A stretch of 30,698 nt of DNA from Bacteroidales bacterium UBA2030 (GCA_002332755.1 DDBO01000235.1:1-30698); one strand, 5' to 3'. Positions 1-8,650 are shown, counted from the stretch's first letter. A program made the numbers and translations. The notes: generated from the letters alone by a model not told the origin.

Positions 1-1622
1 CTTACTGCCTTGTTTTGCTCTACTGATGCATTTTTAAGGTGCATAGCCAATTGTGAAGTGGATTGTGCTGCCCGTATAATTTCTCGTGCAGCTTTACCCT
101 GTTCGGCCATGCTTTGAGCCACTTGTTTAGCCGAAGTACGCATAGAATTCATACTGGTAGCAATTTCTTTCGAACCAAGGGTCTGTTCCTCAATAGCTTT
201 CACAACTTCACGGGTTTGAATGGAAGTATCCTGTACCAACTTCATTACATTAGCCGAAGCAGTCATCTGCTCTTCGGAAGCTTTTGCCACCTGGCTAATT
301 ACCTGATTTGTCTGCTCAATGGCATCTCTTATCACGTTGAGTCCCTTAAGACTTTCATCGGCCAAGTGAGCACCTTCATCTACAATACGCAATCCATCTG
401 TGGTTGAATTAACAGCCTCCTGGGTAATCTCCTGAAACGAACGAATGATGGCAGCAATGTCGGCTGTTGCTTTGGCTGCCCTGTCGGCCAGGTTTCGAAT
501 TTCTTCAGCAACCACTGCAAATCCCCTGCCTGCATCACCGGCACGTGCAGCTTCAATAGAAGCATTAAGCGAAAGTAAATTAGTACGTTCCGAAATCAGG
601 TTAATAGTATCAACAATAGTACTGATTTCAGCAGAACGGCGCCCTAATTCTTTGATTACCCCGGATGTTGAAGTAAACGATTCTTTTACCTTGAAAAGCC
701 CATTAATGGATTTCTGCGCTAGATCAATACCCTCCGTAGTTCGTTGCTTCATTACCAGACTAAATTCTTTAGCCTGGGCTGCCAATGAGGCTACCGAGCG
801 CGAACTGGCATCGAGTTGGGTAGCACTGGTTGCCGCGCTATCATTAGAGGTACTGATTTTTTTTACAGCAAGCGACACCGACTCAAAACTCCTGGATAAT
901 TCTTCATTGGCAGCGGCTACCCTTTCTATGTTTGCAGAGAGATGCTCGGTGGTTGCAGTAACCTCCTCAATAGCTGAGGCCATTTCGTTGATGGCTGATG
1001 TAGTTTGTTCGGCAGCCGATGCAAGGTCTAATGAATTTTGAGCCAGGTTGTCTGTTGTCTTCCCAACTTCTTCAATTGCAGTTGCAATTCCATCAATATT
1101 ACCAATAAGCGCCTGGGTATCTTCCCCAACACTTTTAAACGAAGCAGAAAGCTCAGTCATAGAGGCAGTTAGCTCTTGAGCCGATGCTGACATTTCTAGC
1201 GCACCTTGAGCAACCTGTTGGGTATTTGCTGCAGATTCAGTAATTGCCGTAGCTACTTCTTCAGTGGAAGAATCTAAAAGTTTTGCACCCGAGCTAATTT
1301 GTTCAACAGAGGCGGCAATCTCATTAATTCCGCTGAGCATCTCCTCGGCCGATACTGCAATGGATTCCGCCTGTTCTGCATTTTCTTTAAGTGTAGCTGT
1401 AGCCTGATTTTGACCACTGAGCAAATTATCCAGCGCTTTTATCTGTTCCTCTGCTCCTTCCACTACTCGTGTAGTTTTATCCTCAAGCCCTTGAACATGG
1501 TTGAGGAGTGAGCTAATGTAAGCAATAAGGGTTTCCCTGACCTCGGCTGAAATACCCTTTTTAATTGTATTGTTTTCCATGGCTGAAAGTTTATTTTGAT
1601 TGTTTTTCCTATTCCAAAACAT
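1..1622 (-). CDS. Cytoplasmic methyl-accepting chemotaxis protein (3' end outside window)
   Basis: This protein transmits signals to the CheA/CheW kinase complex. About 540 residues are visible and the gene runs off the window at base 1. The hallmark hairpin tip (NASIEAARAGDAGRGFAVVA, then EEIRNL) lies near bases 490-580. Almost the whole protein is low-complexity, Ala/Ser/Glu-rich heptad coiled coil. I see no hydrophobic membrane segment and no PAS, Cache or globin-like domain in the visible part, so it should be cytoplasmic. The start at 1622 (MFWNRKN) lies 2 nt after the cheW stop, which favours translational coupling. An in-frame ATG at 1580 (MENNTIKKG) is an alternative without a clear ribosome binding site. 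It is the last visible gene of a five-gene operon. The family call is certain; the signal it senses cannot be read from the sequence. Confidence 0.95.
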   Translation of the reverse strand, partial: MFWNRKNNQNKLSAMENNTIKKGISAEVRETLIAYISSLLNHVQGLEDKTTRVVEGAEEQIKALDNLLSGQNQATATLKENAEQAESIAVSAEEMLSGINEIAASVEQISSGAKLLDSSTEEVATAITESAANTQQVAQGALEMSASAQELTASMTELSASFKSVGEDTQALIGNIDGIATAIEEVGKTTDNLAQNSLDLASAAEQTTSAINEMASAIEEVTATTEHLSANIERVAAANEELSRSFESVSLAVKKISTSNDSAATSATQLDASSRSVASLAAQAKEFSLVMKQRTTEGIDLAQKSINGLFKVKESFTSTSGVIKELGRRSAEISTIVDTINLISERTNLLSLNASIEAARAGDAGRGFAVVAEEIRNLADRAAKATADIAAIIRSFQEITQEAVNSTTDGLRIVDEGAHLADESLKGLNVIRDAIEQTNQVISQVAKASEEQMTASANVMKLVQDTSIQTREVVKAIEEQTLGSKEIATSMNSMRTSAKQVAQSMAEQGKAAREIIRAAQSTSQLAMHLKNASVEQNKAV

Positions 1623-1624
1623 AG

Positions 1625-2095
1625 TTATTCTGCTTTAATGTTATCCTGAGTATCATTATTAGATTCATTTTCTGCAAATAAAGCATCCACATTGAGCACC
1701 AGAACTAATTTGTCGTTTACCTGTGCAATACCCGTAAGGTAATTTCCAGAGAGTCCTGCAATATTTTCTGGTGGAGGCTGAATGGTTTCGGCCGGTAAAT
1801 GTATAAAGTCCCGCGCTGAATCGACTATGAGCCCAATATGTCGGCTATTACTATTGATAATAATCATGCGGGTTCGAATATCAACCGCCTTGTTTTCCAT
1901 GCCAAGTCTAAGACGCAAATTAACAACCGGTATTACCATTCCCCTGCTAAAGACAATTCCTTCAATATAAGAAGGTGCACCTGGAATGGGGGTCACAGCT
2001 TCTACCATATCGAGCTGCTTCACAACAAAGCTGTTAATAGCAAAATGGATATCGCCTAGCTGAAACAAAATATACGGGGTAGCTTGGTTATTCAT
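1625..2095 (-). CDS. cheW: CheW chemotaxis coupling protein
   Basis: This 156-residue protein is a single CheW-like SH3-type domain that links receptors to the CheA kinase. The diagnostic pattern is present: an N-terminal strand LFQLGDIHFAI, then VTPIPGAPSYIEGIVFSRG, VIPVVNLRLRLG, and the C-terminal IGLIVDSARDFIHL. The size is normal for the family. The start overlaps the 3' end of cheA by 8 bases and the stop is 2 nt before the receptor start, so the three genes are translationally linked. The acidic tail (ENESNNDTQDNIKAE) is likely disordered. CheW acts in the cytoplasm, bridging receptor hairpin tips and the P5 domain of CheA. Confidence 0.95.
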   Translation of the reverse strand: MNNQATPYILFQLGDIHFAINSFVVKQLDMVEAVTPIPGAPSYIEGIVFSRGMVIPVVNLRLRLGMENKAVDIRTRMIIINSNSRHIGLIVDSARDFIHLPAETIQPPPENIAGLSGNYLTGIAQVNDKLVLVLNVDALFAENESNNDTQDNIKAE

Positions 2096-4085
2096 TTTTC
2101 AAAAGATTTCGAAGGGTTTCAACATTTCTGGCATTTTTCTGACGCAGTTGCACCACAAACTTTATCAATGCATTAGCATCAATGATAAGGATTAGTTTAC
2201 CATCTCCTAATTCAGTGGCACCAGAGATACCTGGCACCTGAATCAGGGGGTCGGTTATCGATCTTACAACAATCTCACGTATGCCCTCCACCCTATCCAC
2301 TATTAAACCTGCTAATCTTGAGCCACTGCCGCAAACAAGTACATTTCTCACTCCTTTTCGGCCTTCACCCAAATGAAAATAATCCAACAGGTCAATCAAG
2401 GATAAAACGTGATTACGGTAGGGCATAATGAGGTTTCCTTCAATTTGGGTGATATCTTCTTCATATACCTGAATTACCTCTGATACCATTGTTTGAGGTA
2501 ATGCAAACCGCATATTGCCTACCCGCAATACAAGGGCATCGAGAATTGCAATTGTAAGGGGTAATTGGATGATAAACGAAGTACCCCGGTTGGGTTCAGA
2601 TTTAAAATCGAGCTGTCCTCCCAATTCCATAATAGTACGTTGGACCACATCCATACCGACTCCCCTGCCACTGAATCGATCGGCTTCGTCTTTACTCGAT
2701 ATACCCGGTCGACACATAATATCCAAAATCTCAGCATCGTTAACTTCATTTTTAGGAGCCAATATTCCAGCTTCTATTCCTTTTCTGATAAGCTTCTGGC
2801 GATCAATACCTCTGCCATCATCAGCAATTTCCAGTACCACAGAGTCTCCAGAAGTGAAGGCTTTAAGGGTAATAGTTCCGGTTTCAGGTTTGCCCATTCT
2901 CACACGCTCCTCAGGAGGTTCAATACCATGACTTACTGCGTTTCTTACCAGATGCAGCAATGAATCTATTATGCGCTCAACAACATACTTATCAATTTCA
3001 GTTTCACGGCCTTCTACATGGAGCTGTATTTTGCGATTGTAATTTCGCGAGGCCTCCTGAACTATATATTGCATACGATCAAATGCATCAGCTATAGGTA
3101 CCATCCTTACCCGCATCACACCTTCTCTGAGATTACGCAACTGACGCTCCATCAATTGATTAATCTCAATAAGCGAACGAAGTTTGCTTTCTTTGACCTC
3201 CTTTGATAACACTAGTAGAGCTTCCTCGAACTTCGAACGACTGATAACCAGATTACCAATAAGGGTCATTAAGTCTTCAAGGCGACTAATATCGACCCTC
3301 ACAAAACCGCTCTTCAATATATTCCGCTCTTCACGACTCAACAAAACCTCAGGCTTTGTCCCTGTATCATTGTTTTGGGGCATCGGATGGGCCTCCTCCG
3401 GTTTTCTATCTCCACCCTCATCGTGCTTACCAGCATATTCCTGGCAAAGCACATTGACAGGCATTGTCCGCTGAATTTCTTCACATGGCAAATCTGAGGC
3501 CACAATAAACTCAAAAAACAAGCGACCAAACTCATCATTAAAGGGGCGAACTTCCAAAATCTGACAATGCGCGTTCAATATGTCCCTAACCGTATTAACG
3601 GTAATGTTCTGCTCGAAATTCTCTCTCGATGATTCAAAAATAACCTTGAATTTCTTCGCCATTGTTGAATCGGGAGTGGCTTTGGATATTAGGCCAGCTG
3701 CACTTTTTGAAATATTCAACTTCTCTTTTAAATCTGACCACTCGCTTATCTTGTCATCCGAAACTACACCCTTTTCGCTCAGATTTGACTCTATTAAGGA
3801 AGTACCCGCAATTATCCAGGAGATATTGTCTTTGTCCAGATGTCTTCCTTCTTTCTGGAGATTTTTCAAATATGCTTCAAGGTCGTGCGATACCTCTTCT
3901 ACGAACGAAAAACCCATCATCCCGGAGATTCCCTTCAGAGTATGATAAGCCCTGAATAGGGCCTGTATTTGTTCGGCAGATAGAGGGGCCTGCTCAGCAG
4001 CTAAAATTAACTTTCTGATATTCGCCAGCAGTTCCTCGGCCTCTGCATAAAAATCGTCGGCAAATTCTTCCTGAAGATTAGTCAT
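2088..4085 (-). CDS. cheA: CheA chemotaxis histidine kinase
   Basis: This 665-residue hybrid-free CheA autophosphorylates and passes phosphate to CheY-type receivers. Domains in order: Hpt (P1, about 1-105) with the phosphorylatable His48 in RAYHTLKG; a P2-like receiver-docking domain at about 143-215; a low-complexity acidic linker at 216-250; the dimerisation helices (P3, about 255-330); the ATPase (P4, about 335-510) with N box HLVRNAVSHG (Asn382), G1 DDGRGID (422-428) and G2 GRGVGMD (473-479); and a C-terminal CheW-like P5 domain (about 512-645). All catalytic motifs are intact. It starts 3 nt after the cheY stop and overlaps cheW. No CheB or CheR is present in the window; they may lie beyond base 1 or elsewhere. 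Confidence 0.97.
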   Translation of the reverse strand: MTNLQEEFADDFYAEAEELLANIRKLILAAEQAPLSAEQIQALFRAYHTLKGISGMMGFSFVEEVSHDLEAYLKNLQKEGRHLDKDNISWIIAGTSLIESNLSEKGVVSDDKISEWSDLKEKLNISKSAAGLISKATPDSTMAKKFKVIFESSRENFEQNITVNTVRDILNAHCQILEVRPFNDEFGRLFFEFIVASDLPCEEIQRTMPVNVLCQEYAGKHDEGGDRKPEEAHPMPQNNDTGTKPEVLLSREERNILKSGFVRVDISRLEDLMTLIGNLVISRSKFEEALLVLSKEVKESKLRSLIEINQLMERQLRNLREGVMRVRMVPIADAFDRMQYIVQEASRNYNRKIQLHVEGRETEIDKYVVERIIDSLLHLVRNAVSHGIEPPEERVRMGKPETGTITLKAFTSGDSVVLEIADDGRGIDRQKLIRKGIEAGILAPKNEVNDAEILDIMCRPGISSKDEADRFSGRGVGMDVVQRTIMELGGQLDFKSEPNRGTSFIIQLPLTIAILDALVLRVGNMRFALPQTMVSEVIQVYEEDITQIEGNLIMPYRNHVLSLIDLLDYFHLGEGRKGVRNVLVCGSGSRLAGLIVDRVEGIREIVVRSITDPLIQVPGISGATELGDGKLILIIDANALIKFVVQLRQKNARNVETLRNLLKNE

Positions 4086-4088
4086 AGC

Positions 4089-4457
4089 TCATAAATTTAG
4101 CTGTTGAGCAACAATTTCTTTTAGCATATTTGGCTGAAAAGGCTTTGTAAGATATACAGTAACTCCTGCTTCTACAGCAGTAGTTTTTATCCCATCGTCT
4201 GAGCGAGTGGATAGGATAATTACGGGTAGATTGAAAAAAGTTTGGTGGTTGCGGATAAACCTTAAAACGTCCATGCCATTCATATCTGGCATATTAATAT
4301 CGAGGATAACCAGATCAGGTCGGTTGATGGCAATAATTTCAAGCGCCTCCAAACCATTCGCAGCTTCAAGAAATGAAATATCGGAAAGGGTGCGGAGGGC
4401 TGCCATAACCATTTTTCGCATAGTGGCTGAGTCGTCGGTTATTAATATTTTTTTCAT
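4089..4457 (-). CDS. cheY: CheY-like single-domain response regulator
   Basis: This 122-residue receiver domain has no output domain. The full phosphorylation pocket is visible: acidic pair Asp8-Asp9 (ITDDSATMR), phosphoacceptor Asp53 (LVILDINMPDMNG), switch Ser83 (VIILSTRS) and Lys105 (VYLTKP). It is the normal candidate for receiving phosphate from His48 of the adjacent CheA, whose start codon is 3 nt downstream. It follows the first receiver gene of the operon by 3 nt. The downstream target (motor, pilus, transcription or other) cannot be told from the sequence. Confidence 0.95.
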   Translation of the reverse strand: MKKILITDDSATMRKMVMAALRTLSDISFLEAANGLEALEIIAINRPDLVILDINMPDMNGMDVLRFIRNHQTFFNLPVIILSTRSDDGIKTTAVEAGVTVYLTKPFQPNMLKEIVAQQLNL

Positions 4458-4460
4458 GGT

Positions 4461-4829
4461 TCAATCTATACGATTTGTTAATTTTATAATCATTTTCACA
4501 AGTTTTTCATGATCCTCTGGTTTGCGGAAAAAGAAATTGCAACCCATTTTTCTGCAACTCCTTTCAACCTCAGCGCTTAAATCAGAAGTATATATAACTG
4601 GAACCGCCAAAGGAAACTCTTTGACCAGAATTTGTAAAAATCTCATTCCCGGGTCATCAGGTAATACCAGATCGAAAACCACAAGGTCGTATGTGTGGTT
4701 AGCTAATTCTTCATACGCCTCTGAAGCGGTGCATGCAACAGCTAACTGTAGCCTGTTATTGTTGCGGCCTAAAGCTGCAGAAAGCCGGTTAAGAATTGGT
4801 ACAGAGGAATCTAAAATTAAGACACGCAT
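4461..4829 (-). CDS. Receiver-domain protein with incomplete acidic pocket
   Basis: This 122-residue stand-alone receiver is the first gene of the che operon. The start at 4829 (MRVLILDSS) was chosen over an upstream in-frame ATG at 4853 because it gives a normal receiver N-terminus and because the -7 promoter element overlaps the longer version. The phosphoacceptor Asp53 (LVVFDLVLPDDPG), Thr81 (VIYTSD) and Lys103 (FFRKPED) are present. However, the usual Asp-Asp metal-binding pair is Asp7-Ser8, so one Mg2+ ligand is missing. It may be phosphorylated poorly, act as a phosphate sink, or signal by another route. A sequencing error is unlikely to explain it, because the frame and the surrounding residues are clean. 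Confidence 0.9.
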   Translation of the reverse strand: MRVLILDSSVPILNRLSAALGRNNNRLQLAVACTASEAYEELANHTYDLVVFDLVLPDDPGMRFLQILVKEFPLAVPVIYTSDLSAEVERSCRKMGCNFFFRKPEDHEKLVKMIIKLTNRID

Positions 4830-4850
4830 TGCATGATAATGATATCTACA

Positions 4851-4882
4851 CAAAATTACTTTTGTAAATACCTCCTAATCAA
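4851..4882 (-). promoter_or_regulatory. Candidate promoter of the che operon
   Basis: On the minus strand, TTG at 4882-4880, a 21-nt spacer and TAATTTTG at 4858-4851 fit the Bacteroidetes consensus TTG/TTTG, 19-23 nt, TAnnTTTG. Transcription would start near 4844 and give a leader of about 15 nt before the ATG at 4829. The position supports the shorter start of the first receiver gene. No experimental support is available. Confidence 0.55.
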
Positions 4883-5064
4883 TCAGACAAATTCTGAAAA
4901 TAATATAGGAGTTTGTCTTATACCCTTTTGAGCAAAACCCCAATAATTTCTTATTAACTATATATCAATAGATTAATATTTTTTGTGCTGAATACCTAAT
5001 TAGTTCTTTAGTACTCCATTCAACCACCCTGTAGCTAATCCTTTTTTAATTTCACTTTACGAAC

Positions 5065-5095
5065 TTTGCCCATCAGCATCAAACCCTTATTTTTG
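5065..5095 (+). promoter_or_regulatory. Promoter of the class V aminotransferase gene
   Basis: TTTG at 5065-5068, exactly 19 nt, then TATTTTTG at 5088-5095 is a full match to the Bacteroidetes primary-sigma consensus (TTTG, N19, TAnnTTTG). It predicts a start near 5102 and a leader of about 16 nt. This is the best promoter match in the window. Confidence 0.65.
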
Positions 5096-5117
5096 CCAAC
5101 ATCCAAACTTTTAACTA

Positions 5118-6590
5118 ATGAGCTACGAACTCGAACACTGGTTCAGGCCTTTTCGCGAAAATACCATCGGCAACGAGATGTTGTTTGAAACGCCCTACGG
5201 CCTGAAAAAGTTAATATATGCCGATTGGATTGCCAGTGGCAGGCTTTATCGTCCTATCGAAGAACGGATTGCCAATGTTTTTGGGCCTTGGGTAGCCAAT
5301 ACCCATACCGAAACCAGCGAAACAGGCACCATGATGACCAAAGCCTATCATCATGCTCATCATCTTATTAAAAAACATGTAAATGCAGGCCCTAACGACG
5401 TAATCATTACCACAGGTTTTGGCATGACCGGGGTAGTCAACAAATTGCAGCGTATTCTTGGCTTGAAATTTTGTGGTCAATTGTTTAATTCCGGTTGCCT
5501 GAGCATGAGCGAAAAGCCCGTAGTTTTTATAACCCACATGGAGCATCACAGCAATCACACTTCTTGGCTCGAAACTGTAGCTGAGGTGGTGATAATTAAC
5601 CATACTGCTGATTTGTTTGTCGACCTTAACGACCTTGAGAAAAAACTGAAAGCTTATGGTCACCGGCAGTTTAAAATCGGGTCTTTCTCTGCCTGCTCAA
5701 ATGTTACAGGCATTCAGCCTCCTTACTACGAAATGGCCAGGCTTATGCATGAATATGGAGGTGTTTGTTTTGTTGATTTTGCTGCTTCTGCACCTTATGT
5801 AGATATCAATATGCACCCTTCAGACCCCATGGAAAAATTGGATGCCATTTTTTTCTCACCGCACAAGTTTCTGGGTGGCCCAGGTAGTTCGGGAGTCTTA
5901 ATTTTTGATTCTTCTCTATATCACAATCAGGCTCCTGATCAGCCTGGAGGTGGCACAGTGGATTGGACCAATCCCTGGGGTGAATATAAATATATAGACG
6001 ACATTGAATTGCGCGAGGATGGCGGTACACCTGGCTTTTTACAGGCTATTCGCACCGCTCTTTGCATAGAGCTAAAAAACCAAATGACTACCAGCCAAAT
6101 GCATAAAAGGGAAAAAGAGTTGGTGTCCAGGGCTTTTCAACTTTTCCGTGGAATCCCGCACGTACATATTCTTGCCGATCATGTGGAAGACCGGCTTGGC
6201 ATCTTCTCCTTCTATCTTGACAATGTTCATTATAATCTCGTAGTTAAATTACTGAATGACCTCTGGGGGATACAGGTACGTGGTGGATGCGCCTGTGCAG
6301 GAACATACGGGCATTTTCTGCTCAATGTTACCTACGAGCAAAGCAAACGAATAACTGAAAAAATTAACCAGGGCGATCTCTCTGAAAAACCAGGTTGGGT
6401 CAGACTATCTTTACATCCTACTATGACCGACGAAGAATTGGAGATAGTAGCTGGAGCGGTTCGCGAAATTGCGCTTTACGCTGACCGATGGAAGAACGAT
6501 TACATATATAATCCCCGAAAGAATGAATTCAGACACCGCAGCGAACCCGAGGATAAAATTGCCAAAGTTTTGCCATGGTTTAGGTTCTGA
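5118..6590 (+). CDS. Class V aminotransferase / cysteine-desulfurase-like PLP enzyme
   Basis: This 490-residue PLP enzyme has the NifS/Csd fold (class V aminotransferase). The Schiff-base lysine is Lys250 in FFSPHKFLGGPGSSG, the pyridine-nitrogen aspartate is Asp220 (VCFVDFAASAP), and cofactor phosphate contacts lie in ITTGFGMTGVVNKL (about 97-110). A Cys-rich loop VRGGCACAGTYGH (Cys391, Cys393) sits where cysteine desulfurases carry their persulfide Cys. The protein is about 80-90 residues longer than IscS or SufS. It is monocistronic, divergent from the che operon and convergent with recF, with no iscU or suf genes nearby, so a role in Fe-S assembly is not supported by context. Desulfurase, aminotransferase or selenocysteine lyase activity are all possible. 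The family call is firm; the substrate is unknown. Confidence 0.85.
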   Translation: MSYELEHWFRPFRENTIGNEMLFETPYGLKKLIYADWIASGRLYRPIEERIANVFGPWVANTHTETSETGTMMTKAYHHAHHLIKKHVNAGPNDVIITTGFGMTGVVNKLQRILGLKFCGQLFNSGCLSMSEKPVVFITHMEHHSNHTSWLETVAEVVIINHTADLFVDLNDLEKKLKAYGHRQFKIGSFSACSNVTGIQPPYYEMARLMHEYGGVCFVDFAASAPYVDINMHPSDPMEKLDAIFFSPHKFLGGPGSSGVLIFDSSLYHNQAPDQPGGGTVDWTNPWGEYKYIDDIELREDGGTPGFLQAIRTALCIELKNQMTTSQMHKREKELVSRAFQLFRGIPHVHILADHVEDRLGIFSFYLDNVHYNLVVKLLNDLWGIQVRGGCACAGTYGHFLLNVTYEQSKRITEKINQGDLSEKPGWVRLSLHPTMTDEELEIVAGAVREIALYADRWKNDYIYNPRKNEFRHRSEPEDKIAKVLPWFRF

Positions 6591-6628
6591 GTTTTTCAGA
6601 AAATTCATGACATAATTTCAAGATTGGT

Positions 6629-7762
6629 TTAGCTGCCTTGTATTTTTTCAACTTTTGCCTTTCCTTCCGGTATCTCACGCATAACCTCGAAAACGGCATG
6701 GTCGAGGACAATCTCCTTAAAAATGTCCTCAATGCGTGAAAGATGCGTATCAGTAATAAATACCTGGCCAAACTTTTCCTCACCCGTCAGGTGTATTAAC
6801 GTTTTTACCCGCTGTTCGTCGAGTTTATCGAAAATATCATCAAGCAATAAAATCGGTTTATATCCAATGATGCTGCGGGTAAATTCAAACTGAGCGAGTT
6901 TAATAGCAACCACAAAAGACTTTTGTTGCCCCTGCGACCCAAACTTTTTCACCGGGAACCCACCAATAAGAAATTCCAGGTCATCTTTATGAATGCCAGT
7001 AGTTGTGTATTTGAGAACAAGGTCACGATTGAGCGATTCCTCAAGAAGTCGGGCTGGTTCAGCCTCGTTGAGCTGGCTGAGGTATTCTATGCTTACTTCC
7101 TCGCGTTGCCCAGAAATCTCACCATAAAATCTATTAAAAACAGGTAAAAAAGCATTCAAAAAGGCCTTCCTTTTTTCAAAAATCCTTTGACCGGTACTCA
7201 CTAACTGAGGGGTATAAATATCGAGCATGAAAGCATCGAAAGTCGCTGTTTCGGCAAACTGGCGCAGCAAGGCATTACGACTGGCCAAAGCCTTGTTATA
7301 GGTAAGAAGGTCGTCGAGATAAGCATGATCAAACTGAGAAATAACCCCATCAATATACTTACGGCGCACTTCACTTCCCTCGTTAATCAAATCGCGGTCG
7401 TAAGGTGAAACTATAACCAGAGGGATAAGGCCGATATGGTCGGCCAAACGATCATAACGTTTCTGATTGAGGCTAAATTCTTTTGGCTGTCCTTTTTTCT
7501 GAATGCAACTTACCTGATGATGCTGTTCACCGTCGCGGTAGTATTCGCCATGAATGGCAAAAAAACCCTCCCCATGACGAATATTTTGATTGTCCATAGG
7601 ATTGAAAAAAGAACGGGTAAAAGACAGGTAATAGATAGCATCCAAAAGATTGGTCTTGCCAGTCCCATTTTGGCCAACCAAACAATTTATTTTAGGTGAA
7701 AACACCAGGCTGGTTTCACCGTAATTCTTAAAATTAATAAGCTTAAGGCTGTGGAGGTGCAT
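6629..7762 (-). CDS. recF: RecF DNA repair and replication ATPase
   Basis: RecF is an SMC-like ABC ATPase that helps load RecA at single-strand gaps with RecO and RecR. This copy is 377 residues, the normal length. Walker A is GQNGTGKT at 30-37, preceded by the typical N-terminus LHSLKLINFKNY; the signature region FGSQGQQKSFVVAIKLAQ and the Walker B/D-loop LLLDDIFDKLD follow in the C-terminal half. The start is 9 nt downstream of the ispH stop, so the two genes are probably cotranscribed. It is not next to dnaA/dnaN, its usual place in many bacteria. The gene is convergent with the aminotransferase, with 38 nt between the stop codons and no obvious terminator. Confidence 0.96.
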   Translation of the reverse strand: MHLHSLKLINFKNYGETSLVFSPKINCLVGQNGTGKTNLLDAIYYLSFTRSFFNPMDNQNIRHGEGFFAIHGEYYRDGEQHHQVSCIQKKGQPKEFSLNQKRYDRLADHIGLIPLVIVSPYDRDLINEGSEVRRKYIDGVISQFDHAYLDDLLTYNKALASRNALLRQFAETATFDAFMLDIYTPQLVSTGQRIFEKRKAFLNAFLPVFNRFYGEISGQREEVSIEYLSQLNEAEPARLLEESLNRDLVLKYTTTGIHKDDLEFLIGGFPVKKFGSQGQQKSFVVAIKLAQFEFTRSIIGYKPILLLDDIFDKLDEQRVKTLIHLTGEEKFGQVFITDTHLSRIEDIFKEIVLDHAVFEVMREIPEGKAKVEKIQGS

Positions 7763-7771
7763 GGTGCAAAA

Positions 7772-8635
7772 TTACGTAGTAATGCGCTTAATGGCCTCTG
7801 CTACCTGTGCCAGGAGCCAGGGCGGAGTGCTGGTGGCCCCGCTTATGCCACATGATCGCATACCTGAAAACCAGCCGGCGTCTATTTCTTCAGGCACCGA
7901 AATTTTAAATGAACGAGGATTAACCGAGCTACAAACCTCATAGAGTGCTTTTCCATTGCTCGAATTTTTTCCGCTTACAAATACTACTACATCCACTGCC
8001 TTTGCAAAATTACGCAGCCCTTCTACCCTGCCTGAAACTTGTCTGCAGGAGCTGGGATGCACTTTAAGATTCTGTCGATGGGCTGAAAAGAGGGCACTAA
8101 GTTGATTCGCCAATTTTTGATATGCTTCGGCATCCATGGTAGTTTGGCTGAATATATGAGCCGGTCGGTTGAAATCAATTTTTACAAAATCGCTCTCATC
8201 TGCAATGACAAGAGCACTGTAATTTGTTTGACCATTCAGGCCGATTACCTCTGGGTGGCCAGGCTTCCCAAAAATTAATATCTGTGTATTACGAGCACTT
8301 TCCTCCTTATAAATTTCTTTAATTTTCTGCTGAAGTTTTAATACAATAGGACATGTGGCATCAATGATTTCGGCTCCGGCCTTTTTCAATCGTTCATAAG
8401 TCTCTGGAGGTTCACCATGTGCCCTTATCAAAACCCTCCCTGAGGGTATCTTTTTTTCTTTTTCGGGTAAAAATGTTTTCATGCCCATAGTCTCAAGCCG
8501 GGCAACTTCTGCTTCGTTATGAACCATCTCACCTAAACATGTGAGCTCCCCATCAACCAATTGTTCTTCAGCTAACTGAATAGCCTTTCGCACGCCAAAA
8601 CAAAAGCCACTGTCGGGGTCAATAATAATTTCCAT
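7772..8635 (-). CDS. ispH: 4-hydroxy-3-methylbut-2-enyl diphosphate reductase (IspH/LytB)
   Basis: This enzyme performs the last step of the MEP isoprenoid pathway, reducing HMBPP to IPP and DMAPP with a [4Fe-4S] cluster. The three cluster cysteines are Cys12 (SGFCFGV), Cys95 (DATCPIV) and Cys197 (SSCRQV). Substrate-binding residues are visible in RAHGEPPE (His73), GHPEV (His127, catalytic Glu129) and SGKNSSNGK. I chose the ATG at 8635 (MEIIIDPDSG), giving 287 residues. An upstream in-frame ATG at 8671 adds 12 residues not typical of the family and would overlap a terminator and a -7-like box (TATTTTTG, 8656-8649). recF follows after 9 nt. Confidence 0.96.
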   Translation of the reverse strand: MEIIIDPDSGFCFGVRKAIQLAEEQLVDGELTCLGEMVHNEAEVARLETMGMKTFLPEKEKKIPSGRVLIRAHGEPPETYERLKKAGAEIIDATCPIVLKLQQKIKEIYKEESARNTQILIFGKPGHPEVIGLNGQTNYSALVIADESDFVKIDFNRPAHIFSQTTMDAEAYQKLANQLSALFSAHRQNLKVHPSSCRQVSGRVEGLRNFAKAVDVVVFVSGKNSSNGKALYEVCSSVNPRSFKISVPEEIDAGWFSGMRSCGISGATSTPPWLLAQVAEAIKRITT

Positions 8636-8650
8636 GCACGATTTTTGGCA

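Noticed and set aside
445..1041. A 198-codon plus-strand open frame in the chemoreceptor region
   Set aside because: It is the antisense of the low-complexity Ala/Ser/Glu coiled-coil gene, whose composition opens the opposite frame. The minus-strand product has the receptor hairpin signature.
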